A DNA stretch of 47,329 nt. Origin: Nocardia sp. (GTDB lineage Bacteria; Actinomycetota; Actinomycetes; Mycobacteriales; Mycobacteriaceae). Where the stretch lies: the NCBI RefSeq assembly GCF_025465275.1, contig NZ_JAODNK010000076.1, positions 1 to 47,329 of the forward strand. The letters run 5' to 3'. Position numbers and translations under genes: made by a program. The notes beneath the pieces were generated by a model. The model searched no databases. It was not told the origin of the DNA and saw only the letters and a list, made by a program, of their open reading frames with translations. Shown here piece by piece: positions 41,821 through 47,329 of the stretch; position 1 is the first letter of the stretch, and every line of letters begins with the position of its first letter.

Positions 41821-43032
41821 TTAGACGCGCTCGATGATGGTGGCGACACCCATGCCGCCGCCGATGCAAAGGGTGATCAGGCCGTAGCGGGCGTTGCGGC
41901 GGTGCAGCTCGTCGACAACGGTTCCGGTGATCATCGCGCCGGTGGCGCCCAGCGGGTGGCCCATGGCGATGGCGCCACCATTGACGTTCAGCTTCTCGTC
42001 CGGGATCTGCAGGTCCTTCTGGAACTTCAGGACGACGGAGGCGAAGGCCTCGTTGATCTCGTAGAGGTCGATGTCCTCACGCTTCAGGCCCGCCTTGGCG
42101 AGAGCCTTCTCCGCGGCCGGGGTGGGGCCGGTGAGCATGATGGTGGCATCCGCGCCGGAGGTGCCGGTGGCGACGATGCGGGCGCGCGGGGTCAGACCCG
42201 AAGCGGCGCCTGCCTCCTCGGAGCCGACCAGCACCATGGCGGCGCCGTCGACGATGCCCGAGCTGTTGCCGCCGTGGTGCACGTGGTTGATGGACTCGAC
42301 GTAGGTGTAGCGCTGCATGGCAACCGCGTCGAAGCCACCCATGTCGCCGATGCCGGCGAAGGCCGGGTTCAGCTTGCCGAGGTCGGCGGCGGTGGTGCCG
42401 GGGCGCATGTGCTCGTCTTTGTCGAGCACGGTCAGGCCGTTGATGTCCTTGACCGGGACGACGGAGTTGGTGAAGTAGCCGTTCTTCCAGGCGTTGGCGG
42501 CCAGGTCCTGCGAGCGGACGGCGTAGGCGTCGACATCATCGCGGGTGAAGCCCTCGATGGTGGCGATCAGGTCGGCCGAAATGCCCTGCGGGACAATGTA
42601 GGCGCCGAAGCTGGTGGCCGGGTCCATGAACATGGCGCCGCCGTCGGAGCCCATGGGCACGCGGGACATGGACTCGACGCCACCGGCGATGACCAGGTCA
42701 TCGAAGCCGGAGCGGACCTTCTGGGCAGCCAGGTTCACGGCCTCGAGGCCGGAGGCGCAGAAGCGGTTGATCTGGAAGCCACCGACGGTGTCGGGGAGCT
42801 TGGCGGTGAGCACGGTGGTGCGAGCGATATCGGCGCCCTGGTCACCCACGGGGGAAACGACACCCAGGATGATGTCCGAAATCCGATCCTCATCGAGGTT
42901 CGGGAAGCGCTTCCGCAGCTCTTCGACCAGACCGGTGGTCAGATCGATCGGCTTGACCGAGTGCAGCGACCCGTTCCGATTGCGGCCGCGCGGGGTGCGG
43001 ATGGCCTCGTAAATGTAGGCCTCTGTGGTCAT
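41821..43032 (-). CDS. fadA: Acetyl-CoA C-acyltransferase (3-ketoacyl-CoA thiolase)
   Basis: The 403-residue thiolase shows the nucleophilic Cys in INRFCASGLEAVNLAAQKV (about 92) and the active-site His in NGGAIAMGHPLGATGAMI. The second Cys is in LCIGGGMGVATIIERV at the C terminus. It cleaves 3-ketoacyl-CoA to acetyl-CoA in the last beta-oxidation step and forms a complex with FadB. ATG 43032 follows a GGAAGGAAG site; an open frame to 43149 is upstream but lacks family sequence. It is first in the fadA-fadB operon. The 36-nt gap to fadB contains the fadB ribosome-binding site. Confidence 0.96.
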   Translation of the reverse strand: MTTEAYIYEAIRTPRGRNRNGSLHSVKPIDLTTGLVEELRKRFPNLDEDRISDIILGVVSPVGDQGADIARTTVLTAKLPDTVGGFQINRFCASGLEAVNLAAQKVRSGFDDLVIAGGVESMSRVPMGSDGGAMFMDPATSFGAYIVPQGISADLIATIEGFTRDDVDAYAVRSQDLAANAWKNGYFTNSVVPVKDINGLTVLDKDEHMRPGTTAADLGKLNPAFAGIGDMGGFDAVAMQRYTYVESINHVHHGGNSSGIVDGAAMVLVGSEEAGAASGLTPRARIVATGTSGADATIMLTGPTPAAEKALAKAGLKREDIDLYEINEAFASVVLKFQKDLQIPDEKLNVNGGAIAMGHPLGATGAMITGTVVDELHRRNARYGLITLCIGGGMGVATIIERV

Positions 43033-43263
43033 ATCGGAGTTCTTCCTTCCGTAATGTGCGCCGACACCGCGTTGTGCGGTCAGCACGTAGCCATAACCTC
43101 GCCGGTGAGCCTTCCAGCCAACCGTCTGACGCTGTACAAACAGCCTCACGAGCCGACCGACGCGCTCGCAGGTAACCCGTACGCCTGGGCATACCTTAGA
43201 ACTTCGCCGAACCGATACTCACGGCCACCCGATCATAGTACCGCCCGATGCGAACTCCGGTTA

Positions 43264-43293
43264 ACTTAATGCGTCTCACAGGGCAACTGTCAA
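43264..43293 (-). promoter_or_regulatory. Candidate fadAB promoter
   Basis: On the minus strand, TTGACA (43288-43293) and TTAAGT (43264-43269) are 18 bp apart, overlapping the last codons of dnaX. Transcription would start near 43257 and leave a leader of about 225 nt before fadA. A second -10-like TATGAT lies at 43232-43237. The rest of 43033-43263 shows no gene or identified operator. Confidence 0.45.
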
Positions 43294-46200
43294 CCCTCCA
43301 GCGGAGTGGCCCCCAATTCGGCGCGCAGGAGTTCCAAGGCCACATCATCAGGGTCGCGACGCTCCTCCGGGGGCACCGGCACGGCCGCCTCCGCCATCAT
43401 CTCGCGCTCGTCCTCCGGCGTAATAGCAGGTGGGACGCTGTCATAACCTACTGGCGAGTAGTCCGAGGGCCCCGGGTCGTCCGGAAGGTCCGGACCGTCG
43501 GGCAGCGGAATATCGTCTTCCGGCGGTGTATTCCGCGGCGCGGCGGGACGCTCGAAGACCCGCGGCTCGGCCGGAGCCACCACCTCCGCCACCTGAGGCG
43601 CGCTCACCGCTGCCGTCGCAACTGCGCCACCTCCGGTAGGACCATTGCCCCAGTCCGTCCCATCCGTGACGGCCGTCGCCGCACCGGCACTCGCCGTCGC
43701 ACTCTTCGACTGGCTGGGCCGCGAGAACTTCGCCGCCGCCTTTTTCGGAGCGGCCTCACCGCCCGCGGCCGGGCCCTTGCCCGCACCCCGCGCGGCCGGT
43801 GGCGCACCCGCACCCCCGACTTCCCACTTCACGTCATGATCGCGGCCGAGCACGGCCTGTACCGCCGACCGCACCGCCTGCACATTCTGTGGCTGCGCCA
43901 ACCGCTGCGCCAGCATCTCGTTGGGATGCGCGAAAACGATCAACTGGCCGTCGATCCGCGACACCGAAGCGCCGGACAGCATCGCCTGCACCGTGGCCCC
44001 GAACTCCCGCACCTTGGCCCGAATATCCGCCCAGGCCCCCTCGATCTCCCGCAGCAGCTCATCCCCATCGAGCCCCGCCGACACAGCCGACTGCGCCGCA
44101 GCCGAAGGAGCTACCGCAACCTCCGCCGACGGGGCGGGAACCGCTGCCACATCCGCGACCTGCACAGCGTCCGCCGCGTCCGCTCGAGCACCGGCCACCG
44201 ACTCGGAGCCTGCTGTCGCAGCACCGGTTTCGGCCCCGCTGACCGCTTCGGAGTCCAGCGCAGGCGCTGCATCGGGAACCTCGGCACCTGAATCGGCACC
44301 GGCTGCGATAGCACTCGCAGCCGCGACGGGCTGGGCCCCAATGGCTTCCGCCGCCGCAGACACAGCCGTCGATCCGGCGACGATCTGCACTGCCGAGCTT
44401 TCCGGCGTGTCGAAGAGCGGGACATCAAGCTCTTCCTGCGGCGCGTCAGCGGGCTCATCGGACTGGGCCGAGAACGCGAAGGCCGGCGCGGACACTTCAG
44501 CAGCCGTTGCATCAACCGACGCCGCAGTCTCCGAACCACTTTCGCCGACAACCCCATCAAGCTCCGGCAGCAGGCTCGTCTGATTCGGATCCAGATCAAC
44601 GCTCTCAGCCACCGCCGCCTGTGCCACCACGGTTGCCGGAGGCGCGGAAACAGGCTGCTGCGCAGGAGCTTCCGCAGCCCGGTCGGAGGCGGCCGCATGC
44701 GGGGCGCCTGCGGAATCAACCGCTCCCACGCTCTGAGCGGAGGAAACCTCCTGCGCGGCAGGAGTCTTTACAGACGGAGTAGCCGACAGCTGCGCGCTAC
44801 CTTCAGCGACAACGGCTTGCGCCACCGCCGCCGTGGGCGGCGTAGTGACCGCCGCCTGTGCAGCGGAGCCGGCGGCCTGCGCCGCATTGGAGGAATCAGC
44901 TGTGCGGGTGCTCGGGGCGGCGGCCGAAACCTCGGGCGAGGTCGCCGTCTGTACAGCTGCGGAAGTCGGCTCCTGTGCGGCGCCCTCGGCCATTGCGGCT
45001 TGCGCCACAACCTCGGCGGGCGGTGCGGAAACAGGCTGCTGTGCAGGAGTTTCCGCGGGCGCGGTGGTGCTGCTCGCCGGTGCGGACTCGCCGACAGGGA
45101 CTCGGGCAGCGCTCATTTCGGGTGGGCGAACCGCGACCTGTGGGGCAGTCTCCGGCGAATCACCTTGCGACACAGCCGCAGCGGCGCCTGCTGCCGCGCT
45201 CGCACCGCTGACCACATCGGACTTCAGCGCGGGAGCGGGAGGCCTAGCGGCCTCGACCTGAGCCGGCGTGGTGGGCCGGACCGCTTGCGGAGCCTCGGGC
45301 TGCGCAGCGACGGGCTGGGCCGAGGGTTGTCCCGCAACAGTCGCAGGCCGGACGGCCTGCTGGGACTGCATGGGCGGTGCGGCGGGCGAGTCCACTGTGG
45401 GCTGGGACGGCACGGGCTGGGCAGCCTGGCGTGGCACAGCGGCGGGTGGGGCAGCCTGCGGAGCCTGGCGTGGCGCAGTGGTCTGCTGGGGAGGGGTTGG
45501 GGCGGTGGGGGTTTCGCCGCGGTTGCCGCGGAGGGCTGCGAGGGCCTCGGCGCCGCGACGGCGGGGCTCGCCGGAAGTCGGCGGGGCTGCGGGGGCGGGC
45601 GAGGCTTGGGCCGCGGCAGCGGGGCGGGGGGCGGGGGGCGCGCTGCCTGCGGGGGCGGCGGCGGGGAGGGCGCCGCCTGCCATGCGGCGTTCGAGGGTTT
45701 CGAGGCGTTGGAGGGTCGCTACCTCGGTGTCGGTGGCGGCGGGGAGGAGCATGCGGGCCGCCACTACCTCGAGGAGGAGGCGGGGGGCGGTGGCGCCGCG
45801 CATATCGCCGAGACCCTCGTGCAGGAGTTCGGCGTAGCGGGTGAGGGTGGCGGGGCCGATGCGCTGCGCCTGGTCGTGCATGCGGTCGAGGACATCGCCG
45901 GGGCCGGTGACGAGGTTGCGCTCGACGGCGTCGGGGACGGCGCGCATGAGGATGAGGTCGCGGAGGCGTTCGAGCAGGTCGGTGGCGAAGCGGCGGGGAT
46001 CGTGACCGGCCTCGACAACGTGGTCGATGGTGCCGAACAAGGCTGCGCCGTCGGAGATCGCGAGGGCCTCGACCGCGTCATCGATCAATGCGACGTCGGT
46101 GACGCCGAGGAGCGAGACGGCGCGGGGGTAGGTGACACCCTCCGGCCCCGCGCCCGCGAGCAGCTGGTCCAGGACGCTGAGGCTGTCGCGCGGGGAGCCG

Positions 46201-46829
46201 CCGCCGGCCCGAATCACCAAGGGGTACACGGACTCTTCGACCTGGACGTTTTCCTGGTCGCAGATCTTGCCGAGCAGACCGCGCATGGTGGCGGGCGGGA
46301 GCAGCCGGAACGGGTAGTGGTGGGTCCGGGAGCGAATGGTCGGGAGGACCTTCTCCGGCTCGGTGGTGGCGAAGACGAAGATCAGGTGCGCGGGCGGCTC
46401 TTCGACGATCTTGAGCAGCGCATTGAAGCCCGCGGTGGTCACCATGTGCGCCTCATCGACGATGAAGACGCGGTACCGGGATTCGGCAGGGGCGTAGAAG
46501 GCGCGATCGCGCAGTTCACGGGTGTCGTCGACACCACCGTGACTCGCGGCGTCGAGCTCGATGACGTCGAGGTTGCCGGACCCGCCCGGGCCCAGGGCGA
46601 CGCAGGAGTGGCAGACCCCGCACGGTGTGGAGGTCGGACCCTCCACGCAGTTCAGCGAGCGCGCGAGGATGCGCGCGGAGGAGGTCTTGCCACATCCGCG
46701 CGGTCCGGAGAACAGGTAGGCATGACTGATCCGCCCGGTGTCGAGCGCAATACTCAGGGGATCGGTGACGTGCTCCTGCCCCACCACTTCAGCGAACGTT
46801 GCCGGTCGGTACTTCCGGTACAGAGCCAC
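43290..46829 (-). CDS. dnaX: DNA polymerase III subunits gamma and tau
   Basis: The 1179-residue clamp-loader subunit has Walker A SGPRGCGKTSSARILARSLN (41-60), a Cys4 zinc module (C61, C70, C73, C76), Walker B VFIVDEAHMV (DEAH 125-128) and the arginine-finger region TIRSRTHHYPF. Domain III ends near 370. A linker of about 535 residues rich in Ala, Pro, Gln and Val follows. It holds diverged repeats such as AQQPVSAPPAEVVAQAAMAEGAAQ. A conserved C-terminal tau domain spans about 915-1010 (LLREIEGAWADIRAKVREFGATVQAML...IVFAHPNEMLAQRLAQPQN). Mycobacterial DnaX is about half this length. The GTG start lacks a ribosome-binding site; TACCCT lies eight nt upstream, at 46838-46843. Confidence 0.95.
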   Translation of the reverse strand: MALYRKYRPATFAEVVGQEHVTDPLSIALDTGRISHAYLFSGPRGCGKTSSARILARSLNCVEGPTSTPCGVCHSCVALGPGGSGNLDVIELDAASHGGVDDTRELRDRAFYAPAESRYRVFIVDEAHMVTTAGFNALLKIVEEPPAHLIFVFATTEPEKVLPTIRSRTHHYPFRLLPPATMRGLLGKICDQENVQVEESVYPLVIRAGGGSPRDSLSVLDQLLAGAGPEGVTYPRAVSLLGVTDVALIDDAVEALAISDGAALFGTIDHVVEAGHDPRRFATDLLERLRDLILMRAVPDAVERNLVTGPGDVLDRMHDQAQRIGPATLTRYAELLHEGLGDMRGATAPRLLLEVVAARMLLPAATDTEVATLQRLETLERRMAGGALPAAAPAGSAPPAPRPAAAAQASPAPAAPPTSGEPRRRGAEALAALRGNRGETPTAPTPPQQTTAPRQAPQAAPPAAVPRQAAQPVPSQPTVDSPAAPPMQSQQAVRPATVAGQPSAQPVAAQPEAPQAVRPTTPAQVEAARPPAPALKSDVVSGASAAAGAAAAVSQGDSPETAPQVAVRPPEMSAARVPVGESAPASSTTAPAETPAQQPVSAPPAEVVAQAAMAEGAAQEPTSAAVQTATSPEVSAAAPSTRTADSSNAAQAAGSAAQAAVTTPPTAAVAQAVVAEGSAQLSATPSVKTPAAQEVSSAQSVGAVDSAGAPHAAASDRAAEAPAQQPVSAPPATVVAQAAVAESVDLDPNQTSLLPELDGVVGESGSETAASVDATAAEVSAPAFAFSAQSDEPADAPQEELDVPLFDTPESSAVQIVAGSTAVSAAAEAIGAQPVAAASAIAAGADSGAEVPDAAPALDSEAVSGAETGAATAGSESVAGARADAADAVQVADVAAVPAPSAEVAVAPSAAAQSAVSAGLDGDELLREIEGAWADIRAKVREFGATVQAMLSGASVSRIDGQLIVFAHPNEMLAQRLAQPQNVQAVRSAVQAVLGRDHDVKWEVGGAGAPPAARGAGKGPAAGGEAAPKKAAAKFSRPSQSKSATASAGAATAVTDGTDWGNGPTGGGAVATAAVSAPQVAEVVAPAEPRVFERPAAPRNTPPEDDIPLPDGPDLPDDPGPSDYSPVGYDSVPPAITPEDEREMMAEAAVPVPPEERRDPDDVALELLRAELGATPLEG

Positions 46830-46892
46830 GGCTTCTGAGGGTACCGAGTACCTCCGACACTCTGTTTCATTGCCTCCGCTTCGCTGCGGCGG

Positions 46893-46982
46893 GTTCGCGG
46901 CCCTGTTACCCGGGCCTTCCCTCCTCCGCTCCTCCGCTTCGCTCCCCCGCTACGTCAGTCCAGACCCGGGCGGGCCGCGAAC
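46893..46982. repeat. 90-bp element bounded by an 11-bp inverted repeat
   Basis: GTTCGCGGCCC (46893-46903) and GGGCCGCGAAC (46972-46982) are exact reverse complements. Just inside, CCCGGG occurs at 46909-46914 and 46965-46970, extending the potential stem. The interior contains CCTCCGCTTCGCT, also found just outside at 46873-46885. It resembles a small dispersed non-coding repeat. Confidence 0.65.
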
Positions 46983-47329
46983 ATGAGGTGACAAACCTAA
47001 ACCTGACACCCATGTGGCGTATGTCACATGCAATCTGCGCGCCTGTTCGATACCGACCGGACTGAACTCGGTATTGCTTGTCCAAGCGAGCAAATTCTTA
47101 GCGCGTCCTCCTGGGGCGATAGCCGGACGCGGCCTCCACCCAAGATCACCATTTACGGATGCGCATTCGGTTTCAACTTGGCAGACCGGACATAACGATC
47201 ACATCAACCGATGCAGCAAGATCGCAATCGTTTGGCTACCGTGGACATCGGCAACTTCGGTAGCCAAACCTTCATCAGGTTGGTGGCCCCGGCCGGTCCC
47301 TCATCCCGACCGGGGCACAACCAAATTTT
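46983..47329. other. Gene-free end of window with inverted repeats
   Basis: No ORF with coding character, tRNA or SRP RNA signature was found. GTTTGGCTACC (47231-47241) and GGTAGCCAAAC (47260-47270) form a perfect 11-bp stem with an 18-nt loop. A GCCCCGG/CCGGGGC hairpin follows at about 47287-47317 with AAATTTT after it, which resembles a terminator. These may belong to an RNA or to the 3' end of a gene outside the window. Confidence 0.5.

Noticed and set aside
43033..43149. N-terminal extension of FadA by 39 residues
   Set aside because: The extra residues do not resemble thiolases; ATG 43032 has a ribosome-binding site and gives the standard 403-residue length.
44697..46838. 713-codon plus-strand ORF
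   Set aside because: Antisense shadow of dnaX with Gly/Arg-rich low-complexity translation; high GC content keeps the frame open.
46830..47329. SRP (4.5S) RNA or tRNA gene upstream of dnaX
   Set aside because: No conserved SRP loop sequence and no T-loop or CCA-type tRNA features were found on either strand.

Overview
The window is high-GC actinobacterial DNA, most likely from Nocardia or a close mycolic-acid-bacterial relative. I infer this from gene content and order: murT-gatD, leuA, recR-ebfC, an SRPBCC gene, an FAD oxidoreductase/fatty-acid methyltransferase pair and dnaX occur in nearly the order of the Mycobacterium tuberculosis block Rv3710 to Rv3721c. The window also carries F420-type, PknK and EspI-like genes. 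No rRNA, tRNA, CRISPR array, phage gene or transposase was recognised. All homology statements rest on recognising motifs by eye; no search was run.

Layout. 1-5.1 kb: an SRPBCC protein, an LtrA membrane protein, a protein with an S4-like voltage sensor but no pore, an exported cholesterol-oxidase-type enzyme, and a four-copy 91-bp tandem repeat. 5.1-7.1 kb: murT-gatD (amidation of peptidoglycan precursors) joined by a repeat-like 26-codon mini-ORF. 7.2-13.5 kb: a flavoprotein, a Tat-exported FAD amine-oxidase-type enzyme, an EamA exporter divergent from a LysR regulator, and an F420-type LLM oxidoreductase behind a MerR-type promoter. 13.5-18 kb: a repeat-rich gap, an EspI-like MinD/ParA ATPase, and leuA with a leader peptide and attenuator-like hairpins.

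17.9-26.6 kb is a tight four-gene minus-strand operon: transglutaminase/DUF2126, circularly permuted ATP-grasp fused to alpha-E, a second transglutaminase, and a zinc metallopeptidase. It resembles Rv2566-Rv2569c and is predicted to make and process an unknown peptide or amide-linked product. It is the best candidate here for an under-described system. Two small proteins, one Cys-rich and one secreted, and an unknown 213-residue protein follow.

28-31 kb: recR-ebfC divergent from a merR-VOC operon, then an SRPBCC gene. 31-34 kb: an FAD oxidoreductase and a methyltransferase overlapping by 4 bp, matching the 10-methyl (tuberculostearic) fatty-acid pathway. 34-39.4 kb: a membrane-anchored esterase and PknK. 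39.6-43 kb: fadA-fadB for beta-oxidation. 43.3-46.8 kb: dnaX with an unusually long Ala/Pro/Gln linker. The last 500 bp hold inverted repeats and no recognised gene.

Two themes recur. Several start codons lie 6-8 nt behind a -10-like hexamer, suggesting leaderless mRNAs. Several families of small intergenic repeats and hairpins are also present, some shared between distant sites.
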